Translations under genes and position numbers: made by a program
The notes under the pieces: model-generated
Told to the model about the DNA's origin: nothing
Database searches by the model: none
The model's input: only the letters and a program-made list of their open reading frames with translations
In this document: positions 53,899-61,868 of the stretch, in pieces
How positions within the stretch are numbered: position 1 is the stretch's first letter
Layout of the letters: every line of letters begins with the position of its first letter
Assembly: GCA_023663945.1 (NCBI GenBank)
Contig: JAMPGL010000018.1
Span: 1-61,954, forward strand
Direction of reading: 5' to 3'
Length of the DNA stretch: 61,954 bases
From: Lachnospiraceae bacterium
GTDB taxonomy: Bacteria; Bacillota; Clostridia; Lachnospirales; Lachnospiraceae

Positions 53899-56445
53899 AT
53901 GAAGAAAATGAGAAAAGCATTGATACAGGGAGTGATTGTTACCGCAGTCTTTTTTTCCGCCCTGTTTGTGATAAGTAATCTGATGAATAAAGGAAACACG
54001 GATATGACCGTAGAGATGGCGGAGGCCTCTTATCCCGTGATTACATTAAATTACGGGGGATTTCGGATTAATACCCTGCACGGCTACCGGGACGCTATGG
54101 AGGTGAGCCAGATGCGGGAGTGCTTAACTCCCCTCGTCTCCGGCAGAAAGGTGAATTTAGATATTGACACCTACGGGAACCGGGTAAGCGGAATCCGTTT
54201 CGAGGTCAGAAGCGTGGACGGAAGCAGGCTGATTGAAGATACTACGGTTGAGGAATACGAGCAGTCGGAGAATCAGGTTAAGACATCCTTTGGAATCAAG
54301 GACTTGATTGAGAATAACCGGGAATACCTGCTGGTGCTGATACTGACCGTGGCAAACGGCGGCCAGATCCGCTATTACACCAGAATTATCAATCCGGAAG
54401 AATATTACGTGGCGGATAAATTGGAATATATCACTGATTTTTCCAATAAAACCTTCGACAAGGAAGCGGCAAGGGAACTGACAAAATATCTGGAATCCAA
54501 CTCGGAGGGAGATAATACGACCTTTGGGCGGGTGACCATTCACAGCAGTTTTCAGCAGGTGACGTGGGGAGAGCTGGATGTCACCAAAGAGAGCGGTACG
54601 GAAATCACGATTAAGGACTTAGGACCGGAAACCGGTAATTTTGTGATGGAGTATTATGTGTCCATGCCCTACGGGGGAGAGACCTGTTATTACCGGGTGA
54701 AGGAGTATTACCGCATCCGCTACACGGAGGAGCGTATTTATCTGCTGGATTTTGAGCGCACCATGAACCAGATTTTTGATGAAAAGGGCAAAGCTTACGC
54801 CAACAATAAGATTATGCTGGGAATCACCGGGGAGGACACGCCCCTTAAGGAGAGCGACGGCGGTAACGTAGTGTCTTTTGTGACCGGAAACCGCCTTTAC
54901 AGCTACAATCTGGCGGATAATAAGCTGGCGCTGTTGTTCGGATTTTATGATAAGGAAAATCTGGATTCCAGAACCCTTTATGACGGGCACAAAATCAAGA
55001 TTTTAAATGTGGACGAGGCGGGAAATGTAATCTTTTTGGTTTACGGCTACATGAACAGGGGACGGCACGAGGGAGAGGTCGGCACGGCGGTGTCCTTTTA
55101 TGACAGCAGCGTAAACACGGTGGAGGAGATGATTTATATTCCCTGCAGCCAGCCTCAGGAGATTTTGATGGAAGAGATAGACCAGCTCGCCTACATCAAC
55201 AAGAACGGAAAGCTGTATCTGATGTGGGAAAACCGCATGTACGGCATTGACATTGTGAACCGGACCAGTGAAATTCTGGTGGAAAATCTTACGGAAGAAA
55301 ATTATAAGGTGTCGGACAGCAACCGCATGGTGGTGTGGCAGAAGCTGGATGACAGGCAGAAGAGCAGGGAGCTGGTACTGATGAACCTTGTCTCCGGCAG
55401 TCAGAAGACTATCCGCGCGGGAAGCGGTGAGCGGATTATTCCCATTGGCTTTATGGAGGAGGATTTGATTTACGGCATTGCCAAGGAAAATGACATTCAG
55501 GAGGATTATACGGGGAATGCAGTTGTTCCCATGTATGTCATCCGCATTGAAAACGAGACGGCGGGAGTGCTGAAGGAGTACCGGCAGGAGGATATCTATG
55601 TGGTGTCCGGACAGGTACAGGGAAATCAGATTATACTGGAACGGGTTGTGAAGCAGGAGGACGGCGGGTATGCCGCTGTGGCGGAGGATCAGATTATGAA
55701 CTCCGAGAGTGAGACGCAGAGCAAAAACACCATAGAGGTGGCGGCGGTGGATAAATACGCCAAGCTTACGCAGATTTCTCTCAAAAATAAGATTGATGCG
55801 GATTCCCTGATGCATCTGACCCCCAGGGAGGTCTTGTTTGAAGGTGGCAGGAACATTGTTCTGGCGGACAGCCCGGAGGAGGCTGAGAGATATTTTGTGT
55901 ATGGAAAATATGGGATTGAGACCGTGAGCACGGAGGCTGGAAAGGCGATTAAGCTTGCGGACAGCATTGCGGGGATTGTGACGGCGAAGGAAGGCGATTA
56001 TATCTGGAAAAAGGGAAACAGAAGCCTGCGCAATCAGATTATGGCGATTCAAGGGGAAAAAATGAGTGAGGAGAGAGATAATTCCCTGGCGGTATGCCTT
56101 GATACCATCCTTGCCTATGAAGGGATTGTCAGAAACTCGGAATACATGCTCCGAAGAGGCGATTCCGTACTTGACATTTTAAAGGAAAGCTTAGAGGATG
56201 AGCAGGTGCTTGACCTCACCGGATGTACACTGGATTCCGTGCTGTACTATGTAAATAAGGATATTCCTGTGCTGGTAATGATGGAAGACGGTTCGGCAGT
56301 TCTGCTCATAGGATTTAATGAAAAAAATACGGTTGTCATGAATCCGGAAACAGGAACCGTCTATAAAGTGGGAATGAACGACTCCGCGGCATGGTTTGAA
56401 CAAAATGGAAACCGTTTCATTACTTATGCCAGAAATGAAAAGTAA
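53899..56445 (+). CDS. Large membrane-anchored extracytoplasmic protein with degenerate C39-peptidase-like end
   Basis: An 848-residue protein with one N-terminal membrane anchor (about 8-28) and AAGGACAGG before ATG 53899. The bulk (about 35-640) is beta-rich, possibly a propeller or Ig-like region (VVSFVTGNRLYSYNLADNKLALLF, TYPE-free modules). The last 115 residues (RDNSLAVCLDTILAYEGI, GCTLDSVLYYVNKDIPVLVMMEDGSAVLLIGFNEKN, VVMNPETGTVYKVG) resemble a papain-like C39 peptidase domain, with a Cys early and an Asn/Pro-Glu late, but the usual catalytic His before VLL.G is Ser (GSAVLL). It may be inactive, serving for substrate binding. Not recognised otherwise. Confidence 0.65.
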   Translation: MKKMRKALIQGVIVTAVFFSALFVISNLMNKGNTDMTVEMAEASYPVITLNYGGFRINTLHGYRDAMEVSQMRECLTPLVSGRKVNLDIDTYGNRVSGIRFEVRSVDGSRLIEDTTVEEYEQSENQVKTSFGIKDLIENNREYLLVLILTVANGGQIRYYTRIINPEEYYVADKLEYITDFSNKTFDKEAARELTKYLESNSEGDNTTFGRVTIHSSFQQVTWGELDVTKESGTEITIKDLGPETGNFVMEYYVSMPYGGETCYYRVKEYYRIRYTEERIYLLDFERTMNQIFDEKGKAYANNKIMLGITGEDTPLKESDGGNVVSFVTGNRLYSYNLADNKLALLFGFYDKENLDSRTLYDGHKIKILNVDEAGNVIFLVYGYMNRGRHEGEVGTAVSFYDSSVNTVEEMIYIPCSQPQEILMEEIDQLAYINKNGKLYLMWENRMYGIDIVNRTSEILVENLTEENYKVSDSNRMVVWQKLDDRQKSRELVLMNLVSGSQKTIRAGSGERIIPIGFMEEDLIYGIAKENDIQEDYTGNAVVPMYVIRIENETAGVLKEYRQEDIYVVSGQVQGNQIILERVVKQEDGGYAAVAEDQIMNSESETQSKNTIEVAAVDKYAKLTQISLKNKIDADSLMHLTPREVLFEGGRNIVLADSPEEAERYFVYGKYGIETVSTEAGKAIKLADSIAGIVTAKEGDYIWKKGNRSLRNQIMAIQGEKMSEERDNSLAVCLDTILAYEGIVRNSEYMLRRGDSVLDILKESLEDEQVLDLTGCTLDSVLYYVNKDIPVLVMMEDGSAVLLIGFNEKNTVVMNPETGTVYKVGMNDSAAWFEQNGNRFITYARNEK

Positions 56446-56677
56446 AAAAGCCGTAGAACGGCATAAAGTGGGGGTAAAAAGCTCCAAAATGGTGCAGAAA
56501 GGCGTAAAAAGCCACAAAGCGGGGGGATTTTAGTGCCCGCAACTGACGGTTGCAACTGCTGGTTGCGGAGTTTCAAACTAGAGTTTCTGGCGCAACTGCA
56601 TTGAAATTTCGTATAATCGGCTCATAAGGCGTGCCGAAAAACAGCCCTTGTGAGGCGGAAAGTGAGAAGAGACATCA

Positions 56678-57493
56678 ATGAATATTGAAATTGCAAATCG
56701 ACTTGTACATTTGAGAAAAGAAAATAATCTTTCTCAGGAAGCACTGGCGGAAAAGCTGGGCATCAGCAGACAGGCAGTCAGTAAATGGGAGCGGGCGGAA
56801 GCTTCCCCCGATACCGACAATCTGATCCTGCTGTCACGGCTTTACGGTATTTCACTGGATGAACTTTTAAAAACGGAGGACGAGATACCAAGACCGGATC
56901 CTCAGCTGCCAGAAGCGCAAAACGCTCTTTCTGAGGAATCGTATACGGAGCAGGAAAGCTTTGGAGACCGGAACTCTTCGAATGACGGACAGGAGGATTA
57001 CGTGCACGTGGGATTCGAGGGAGTCCATGTGAAGGATAAGGACGGCGAAGTTCACGTAGGCTGGGACGGTATCCATGTGGATGATAAGAAAAAGGGAGAC
57101 AATGTTCATATTGACAAGAACGGCGTGTACGTAAACGGTGAGAAATATGATAAGGAATGGTTTTCTCATCACCATCACCACCAGTTCCCCATGTGGATTG
57201 TGATAACGATTTTGTATTTTGTGATTGGCGTGTGCTGGAATGCGTGGCATCCGGGCTGGCTTCTTTTTCTGCTGATTCCCATTTGGCATTCTCTGGTAGA
57301 AGCCATTGATAAAAAGAATCCCCATTGCTTTGCATATCCGGTGTTTGTGGTGTTTTTATATCTCTGCCTTGGAACCTTCTGCTCGTTGTGGCATCCCGGC
57401 TGGGTAATCTTTTTGACGATTCCTCTCTATTATCCTCTTATCTCATGGTTCCGCGATAAAGAGCGGGAGAAGGAGGAATATGATGGAGAATAA
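56678..57493 (+). CDS. Membrane-tethered XRE-family regulator
   Basis: A 271-residue protein. Residues 5-65 are a Cro/C1-type helix-turn-helix (IANRLVHLRKENNLSQEALAEKLGISRQAVSKWERAEASPDTDNLI). An unusual repetitive linker follows (VHVGFEGVHVKDKDGEVHVGWDGIHVDD and VHIDKNGVYVNG), then a His-rich HHHHH stretch and four hydrophobic segments arranged as two duplicated units (NAWHPGWLLFLLIPI and SLWHPGWVIFLTIPLY). The protein is therefore fixed in the membrane with its DNA-binding part in the cytoplasm. It overlaps the next gene, which encodes a DUF4097 protein, and is likely the one-component sensor of that pair (inference). Confidence 0.78.
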   Translation: MNIEIANRLVHLRKENNLSQEALAEKLGISRQAVSKWERAEASPDTDNLILLSRLYGISLDELLKTEDEIPRPDPQLPEAQNALSEESYTEQESFGDRNSSNDGQEDYVHVGFEGVHVKDKDGEVHVGWDGIHVDDKKKGDNVHIDKNGVYVNGEKYDKEWFSHHHHHQFPMWIVITILYFVIGVCWNAWHPGWLLFLLIPIWHSLVEAIDKKNPHCFAYPVFVVFLYLCLGTFCSLWHPGWVIFLTIPLYYPLISWFRDKEREKEEYDGE

Positions 57494-58466
57494 GCGTGAA
57501 TATAAGCGTGAACAGATAACCGCGGCTGCGGTAATAATTGTTATGGCAGGGGTGGTGGCGTTTCTTTCTGCCTTGTATGCTGAGAGAGGAGGCGGTTTCC
57601 GGATTATGGATGCAGGACTGCAAAATACCATAGAAATTCCGCTTTCGGATGCGGACAGCCTTTTGGCGGATTACGGAAGCAAAAATCTGAAGGTCTATGC
57701 GTGGCAGGAGGATCGGATTGTCATTAAGGAATATTTAAACAGTACGCACCCCGGTGCGAAAGCAACGGTTGAATATGAAGGGAAAAATGCGGTGGTGACC
57801 GGGGGAAAATGGCAATGGCGCTTCCCTAATCTGCTCTTCATGATGGGAAGCAATGAGCGGATTGAGATTTACCTTCCGGCACAGGGGATTAAAGAGCTGG
57901 AACTGCATACCTGTTCCGGAAATATCCGCGCGGAAGAGGGGTTTGCGATTGAGGCGCAGACGGCGGACATTCGTGCCGGGAGCGGAAATATTACTTGGAA
58001 AAACACCAGCGCGGGGCAGATTACTTTGTATGCAAACAGTGGAAATGTCCGCGGAAACGGACTGACGGGAAATGTGGATTTACATACCGGAAGCGGAAAC
58101 ATTACGGCAAAGGGGATAGAAGGAGCCGTCACTGCGGAGGCAGGAAGCGGAAACATCACGATAGAGGAGCTTGACGGTTCCTGCAGGGCAAAAACAGGCA
58201 GCGGGAATTTGAAGATAGAAGCCGGGAAAGTGACGGGGGATATTTCCACCCAGACCGGAAGCGGAAATCAGCATTTAGCGCTCCCGAAGGATCTTTCTTT
58301 TTCCTTGGAGGTCAGCACGGGAAGCGGCAACATTCACACGGATTATGACGGAGAGCTCAGTTATAATAAAAAAGGAAACCGGGCGGAAGGGCAGATTGGT
58401 GATGAGCCGGTGTGCCGGGTTACGGTTGATGCGGGGAGCGGGAATGTGACGATTAAGGGAGGGTGA
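57483..58466 (+). CDS. DUF4097 beta-helical membrane protein
   Basis: A 327-residue protein; ATG 57483 is favoured since AAGGAGG lies 7 bases before it, with ATG 57480 also possible. One N-terminal membrane helix (about 14-32) is followed by a right-handed beta-helix of DUF4097 type, seen as repeating SGNI/GSGNI units: CSGNIRA, AGSGNITW, NSGNVRG, TGSGNITAK, AGSGNITIE, TGSGNLKI, TGSGNQHL, TGSGNIHT, AGSGNVTI. The family is linked to envelope stress sensing and adhesion. It overlaps the membrane-tethered regulator by 11 bases. The island described below starts immediately after its stop. Confidence 0.85.
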   Translation: MENKREYKREQITAAAVIIVMAGVVAFLSALYAERGGGFRIMDAGLQNTIEIPLSDADSLLADYGSKNLKVYAWQEDRIVIKEYLNSTHPGAKATVEYEGKNAVVTGGKWQWRFPNLLFMMGSNERIEIYLPAQGIKELELHTCSGNIRAEEGFAIEAQTADIRAGSGNITWKNTSAGQITLYANSGNVRGNGLTGNVDLHTGSGNITAKGIEGAVTAEAGSGNITIEELDGSCRAKTGSGNLKIEAGKVTGDISTQTGSGNQHLALPKDLSFSLEVSTGSGNIHTDYDGELSYNKKGNRAEGQIGDEPVCRVTVDAGSGNVTIKGG

Positions 58467-58469
58467 GGG

Positions 58470-58672
58470 TTTCGGTTTAATGTGGTAAAGGATAGTTGAA
58501 GAACGGACGCTTGTATAGAGATTTATTTCTACGTCACCGCGCTCTCGCTCACTAAAAAGCGCAGCAGTACTAGGTTCGAAAATACCTCACCAAGTACTGG
58601 CGCTTTTTAATGGGCTCCTTTAGAAATAAATCTCTATACAAGCTGTCAGTGAACAACGTGTCTTTACCAATT
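58470..58672 (+). repeat. Left copy of a palindromic inverted element bordering the 58.7-60.9 kb island
   Basis: The copy begins TTTCGGTTTAATGTGGTAAAGG and ends GTCTTTACCAATT; inside it, TTGTATAGAGATTTATTTCT and its complement form long arms around a loop of about 80 bases. That loop holds a further AAAAAGCGC.AGTACT inverted repeat. The right copy (60884-61014) is the reverse complement, with a short loop. No transposase lies inside. Confidence 0.85.
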
Positions 58673-58851
58673 AAAGCCTCTGCTATAGTCGAATGGTTTA
58701 CTGTACTGGCTGTGATGCATGTGTTATGGTTAACAGTAATTTATAGGAAAATGACCATGTACCCCAACACTGCCCTTACTTATTGAGTCCATTTTGTTAA
58801 TATTTTGAACCGATACGAGTATAATATAGTTAAAAAAAGAGGGCGAAAATC

Positions 58852-59091
58852 ATGTCATAAGCAACATTTAGTGTACGTATGGATGAAAAGTTGAAAAGAC
58901 AGTTTGATGATTTGTGCTCAGACTTTGGAATGACTGCATCTACTGCAATCAACGTCTTTGCAAGGGCAGTGGTGCGCGAACGTAAAATTCCATTTGAAAT
59001 TGTATCTCCGGAACCTGAGATTACGAGAGAAAAAGCTATGCAGGCATGTATGTCAATTAGGGAGCAGTCGGAAAAGATTTTTTCGCAATGA
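58852..59091 (+). pseudogene. RelB/DinJ-family antitoxin with stop at codon 3
   Basis: The frame reads ATG-TCA-TAA-GCA-ACA-TTT from 58852, so a normal start (MSQATFSVRMDEKLKRQFDDL) appears to have a CAA to TAA change at codon 3. The ribosome-site region GAGGGCG lies before 58852. Translation could restart at ATG 58879, giving 70 residues (MDEKLKRQFDDLCSDFGM, RAVVRERKIPFEI), but the N-terminal ATFSVR beta strand used for DNA binding would be lost. No toxin gene follows; the downstream gene is on the other strand. It is an orphan, probably non-functional antitoxin. Confidence 0.75.
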
Positions 59092-59100
59092 TAGATGAAA

Positions 59101-59141
59101 TAAGGCTTAAGCGAGTGAATTTTGCTAAGCCTTTATTTTTT
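59101..59141. terminator. Bidirectional terminator between antitoxin and XRE genes
   Basis: AAGGCTTA (59102-59109) pairs with TAAGCCTT (59126-59133), followed by a T-rich stretch (TATTTTTT) on the plus strand. It lies right behind both convergent genes. Confidence 0.65.
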
Positions 59142-59357
59142 ACTGGAAGAATACGGTTTTTTTTCGTCTGTTAATCCTAATAAATAATCAACACTGGTTT
59201 CGTGTAGTTGAGCTAATTTTATAAGTATATTAGTTGGAATATCATTCTCACCAGTTTCATACTTCGAGTAGCCGGTTTGCGACATACCAATAAGTTCTGC
59301 TAATTTTGTCTGTGTCATATCTTTATCTTCTCGTAAATCTCTAATGCGTGAGTACAT
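59133..59357 (-). CDS. Small XRE-family regulator
   Basis: A 74-residue HTH protein: SRIRDLREDKDMTQTKLAELIGMSQTGYSKYETGENDIP, then ILIKLAQLHETSVDYLLGLTDEKK. The start at 59357 (MYSRIRDL) is set by GAGG 8 bases upstream; a GTG at 59366 in the same frame is less likely. It is alone and its promoter region holds a 13-bp perfect inverted repeat, so autoregulation is likely. AT-rich and different in composition from the flanking chromosome. Confidence 0.85.
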   Translation of the reverse strand: MYSRIRDLREDKDMTQTKLAELIGMSQTGYSKYETGENDIPTNILIKLAQLHETSVDYLLGLTDEKKPYSSSKK

Positions 59358-59383
59358 TATCTTCACCTCAATATTAGTATATG

Positions 59384-59425
59384 TAACCTGATTTAGATTA
59401 TTGACTTATAACCTAAATCAGGTTA
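59384..59425. promoter_or_regulatory. Operator-like inverted repeat in the XRE promoter region
   Basis: TAACCTGATTTAG (59384-59396) and its exact complement (59413-59425) are separated by 16 bases. It lies 27 bases upstream of the XRE start and 73 bases upstream of the divergent lipoprotein gene, so the XRE protein may control both. Confidence 0.75.
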
Positions 59426-59497
59426 AAATGAAGTGGCAGATAATTTGTTAGAGACATTAAGAATGTGATTTAAAAATCAAAAAAGAAGGGTGAATTT

Positions 59498-60850
59498 ATG
59501 ACAATGAAACAGAAAATAATTATTGCATTAATGATAGCGTTAAGCATGATGACAGTAGTATTGGCAGGGTGTGGGAGTAAACGAGCGGTAGACCTAACCA
59601 GAGAATCAGATGTATCAATTGAGATGTCCACCGAAGCAAGTGATAACATTATGACTGATTCATTATCAGGAACATCTTCCATATATAATGATGATGAATA
59701 TATTTCACCTGAAGCCTATTCTGAAGAAGAAGGAGCAGAAATAAATGGAGAAACTTTTAATGGAATGGGAGATGAAGAAGAGCTGACGGATGAGGACATT
59801 GAAAAAATGCTAGAAGGACTTTCAGATGAAGAACTTGCCGAAGCTGCAGCGACTGGAGAAATTCCAAAGCACGCTATTGAGTCTAAGGAGTTAACAACAG
59901 AAGAGGCTTTGGCGTCCACTGAAGAATCAAAAGATATTTCTGGCATTATTGTGATGAGAAGGCTGGTAACGAACACTCAGGCTTTGTTTATTATTTCGGC
60001 GGTCAATCCCGACACTGGTGCATCGCATGATATTTCTCAATTTGATGTGGCACACATTAATGGTGAAGAGAATTATACAACCGATTACTATTCCATTCCA
60101 GGACGATATAAAGATTTTGTCACATCTTCAACAGACTTTACGAGTGCTAATCATCGTGAATGGTTTTCAAGTGATTATAGTAAGTTGGCACTCACTAAGA
60201 CTTTTGGAGAAACTGGTGAGCAGCATGTTGGTTGGATAAATGCTGACGGAAATTTTTTTGATTTGACGGAGGCATTAAATGAAGGCATGCAGAGTGAGTT
60301 TGACAACCCTAAGGGATATCTGGCACTAGGTTTTTTGCCGGATGACTCGTTTGTATATGTAGAGATTGATCATGGGGAATGGACATACCATCGCACCAGT
60401 GCGGATTATTCATCGAGTGACGTAGGAGATCAAACCTTTAGGGACTATTATCTGGTTGACGACCATACGCTTAATACGAACAGAGATCATATGTGGGTTA
60501 ATCATTTGGTTTCAGATTGGATAGATGATCAACATTATATCGGTAATTCAAAATATTTCACTCATTATGAAACGGATAAAACTTGTTTCATAGTAGATAC
60601 CGAAACCCACGAAAAAGTTTCATTTATTCCTGGAGATTCTAGGTTAAATTGGAGTGGCGTGCTTAGTCCGAATAGTGATAAAGTCGCATTTCTTTCAGCA
60701 CCAATGGGTAATACATATATTGCTCCCAATGTATATGTTATACCAATAGAAGGTGGCGATCCGGTTAAAGTGGAATGTGGCAATGACTATTTTCAGACTA
60801 TTGTGCTCAATAGTCTGAAAAGTAATTATTTTTTGCTAGATTGGCTTTAG
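59498..60850 (+). CDS. Lipoprotein with acidic linker and beta-propeller-like domain
   Basis: A 450-residue protein with lipobox VVLAGC (Cys at about 25) and AGAAGGGTG before ATG 59498. Residues 30-150 are acidic and Ser/Thr-rich (low complexity). From about 160 to the end there are repeated Trp/Asp-rich strands (HVGWINADGNFFDLT, GFLPDDSFVYVEIDHGEW, SGVLSPNSDKVAFLSAP) similar to WD40/TolB-type propeller repeats; SPNSDKVAF is typical. No catalytic residues are seen. It differs in composition from the neighbouring genes and lies in the island. The last 60 coding bases contain a perfect 13-bp hairpin. Confidence 0.7.
   Translation: MTMKQKIIIALMIALSMMTVVLAGCGSKRAVDLTRESDVSIEMSTEASDNIMTDSLSGTSSIYNDDEYISPEAYSEEEGAEINGETFNGMGDEEELTDEDIEKMLEGLSDEELAEAAATGEIPKHAIESKELTTEEALASTEESKDISGIIVMRRLVTNTQALFIISAVNPDTGASHDISQFDVAHINGEENYTTDYYSIPGRYKDFVTSSTDFTSANHREWFSSDYSKLALTKTFGETGEQHVGWINADGNFFDLTEALNEGMQSEFDNPKGYLALGFLPDDSFVYVEIDHGEWTYHRTSADYSSSDVGDQTFRDYYLVDDHTLNTNRDHMWVNHLVSDWIDDQHYIGNSKYFTHYETDKTCFIVDTETHEKVSFIPGDSRLNWSGVLSPNSDKVAFLSAPMGNTYIAPNVYVIPIEGGDPVKVECGNDYFQTIVLNSLKSNYFLLDWL
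60790..60835 (+). terminator. Terminator hairpin inside the 3' end of the lipoprotein CDS
   Basis: TTTTCAGACTATT (60790-60802) pairs perfectly with AATAGTCTGAAAA (60809-60821), followed by GTAATTATTTTTTG. The stop codon is at 60848-60850, so transcription would end before or at it. Confidence 0.6.
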
Positions 60851-60883
60851 AATATTTTTTTTTCGACTGTAGCAGAAGTGCAG

Positions 60884-61014
60884 ATTGGTAAAGATGCGTT
60901 GGTCGCTGACAGCTTGTATAGAGATTTATTTCTACGCACCATGCATGGTGCGTAGAAATAAATCTCTATACAAACGTCCGCTCTTCAACCACCCTTTACC
61001 ACATTAAACCGAAA
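60884..61014 (-). repeat. Right copy of the palindromic inverted element; contains a perfect 60-nt palindrome
   Basis: Reverse complement of the left copy (58470-58672) at the outer 60 and inner 30 or so bases. Positions 60914-60973 are a perfect palindrome of 60 bases: 30 bases starting TTGTATAGAGATTTATTTCT and their exact complement. Flanks CACATTAAACCGAAA and ATTGGTAAAGATGCG match the left copy. Confidence 0.9.
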
Positions 61015-61029
61015 TTTAACGCCTTTATC

Positions 61030-61557
61030 CTAACCCTCTCTTTCTTTTTGCAAATAACCAAAAGGCTGTTCCGCAAAAAATCTTTTCATGGACTTTTCCA
61101 ATGCAAACAAAAGCAGCATACCAAGGACTCCGCAGGAAATAATTTCTCCGATGGTGACGGTTATGTAAGAAAACCATAGCGGTCTTATGCCGTAGGCGAA
61201 CAATAACACCGGGGGGATGATGACCGCATTTGCTAAGATGGGCGGAATCGGTGCAAACCATTTGTTTTGACGGAATTTGGCGGTGAGCAGTGCGCCGATC
61301 AGGGTAGCCAGACTGCCGAATACAATATCAGGGAGAGGCGCTCCTGTCAAAAAGTTGGAAAGAAGACATCCCGCAAACAATCCGGGAATGGCGGCAGGCG
61401 TAAAGTACGGTAAAATCGTGAGAGCCTCGGAAAACCGAACCTGAATGGCGCCGGAGGCTATACCCAGCATATTTGCAATGTAGGTAAGCACCACGTAGAG
61501 GGCGGCAATAAGCGCCGCATGAGTCAGAAATAAGATCTTTGCGTTTGATTTTTTCAT
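61030..61557 (-). CDS. queT: QueT family transporter (queuosine precursor)
   Basis: A 175-residue membrane protein with five to six membrane segments: ILFLTHAALIAALYVVLTYIANMLGIA, GAIQVRFSEALTILPYFTPAAIPGLFAGC and ITVTIGEIISCGVLGMLLLFAL. These match the QueT family of energy-coupling-factor S components that import a queuosine precursor such as preQ0/preQ1. A preQ1-I riboswitch lies directly upstream, which supports the substrate strongly. The start at 61557 follows AAAGGAG. Confidence 0.9.
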   Translation of the reverse strand: MKKSNAKILFLTHAALIAALYVVLTYIANMLGIASGAIQVRFSEALTILPYFTPAAIPGLFAGCLLSNFLTGAPLPDIVFGSLATLIGALLTAKFRQNKWFAPIPPILANAVIIPPVLLFAYGIRPLWFSYITVTIGEIISCGVLGMLLLFALEKSMKRFFAEQPFGYLQKEREG

Positions 61558-61570
61558 ATGAAATTCTCCT

Positions 61571-61609
61571 TTAGTTTTGTTTTACGTCAGGAAGGTCTCG
61601 AACTGACGT
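61571..61609 (-). promoter_or_regulatory. PreQ1-I riboswitch
   Basis: On the minus strand ACGTCAG pairs with CTGACGT (P1, 61603-61609 with 61584-61590). L1 begins TTCGAG, and an A-rich tail ends ACTAA at 61571-61575, as in class I aptamers (TTCTAG loop, AAAAAACTAA tail). ACTAA is followed at once by the AAGGAG ribosome site, so ligand binding should hide it and shut down QueT translation. Confidence 0.85.
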
Positions 61610-61629
61610 TGTGATATGGAAATCCTTGA

Positions 61630-61680
61630 TGACCCACATCGAAGATATGCTGTGCTCTGCATCGGGGCTGTTGACTTATG
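61630..61680 (-). repeat. CACATC-hairpin repeat near the QueT and Rpn genes
   Basis: CACATCGAAGATATGC then CTGCATCGGGGCTGTTGACT; related to units at 2349-2436 and 33152-33245. With the riboswitch and the terminator it explains most of the gap 61558-61868. Confidence 0.65.
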
Positions 61681-61769
61681 GGATTTCCCGAAAGTTTATT
61701 ATAAAGAAAAATAAGAGAAAGTCAAGCCCTCGTACCCTTTACATAAGGAAGTTCTGCTCCTTTACATAC

Positions 61770-61807
61770 AAAAAGGACACATGGCGTTTTCATTTTCTAT
61801 GTGTCCT
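61770..61807 (-). terminator. Terminator of the partial Rpn gene
   Basis: AGGACACAT (61774-61782) pairs with ATGTGTCCT (61799-61807); the T run lies on the minus strand after the stem. Confidence 0.7.
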
Positions 61808-61868
61808 AACACTGTTATTTTGAATTATACAATCAAACATTAGTAGTTTGATTGTCAAAAATTGTTGG

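Noticed and set aside
55003-56052. 349-residue antisense ORF
   Set aside because: It covers the middle of the 848-residue gene on the other strand and is His/Leu/Asn-rich without any domain, typical of a reverse-frame shadow.
58470-61014. Classical insertion sequence or composite transposon
   Set aside because: No transposase or integrase ORF is inside, and no clear target duplication was found at the outer ends.
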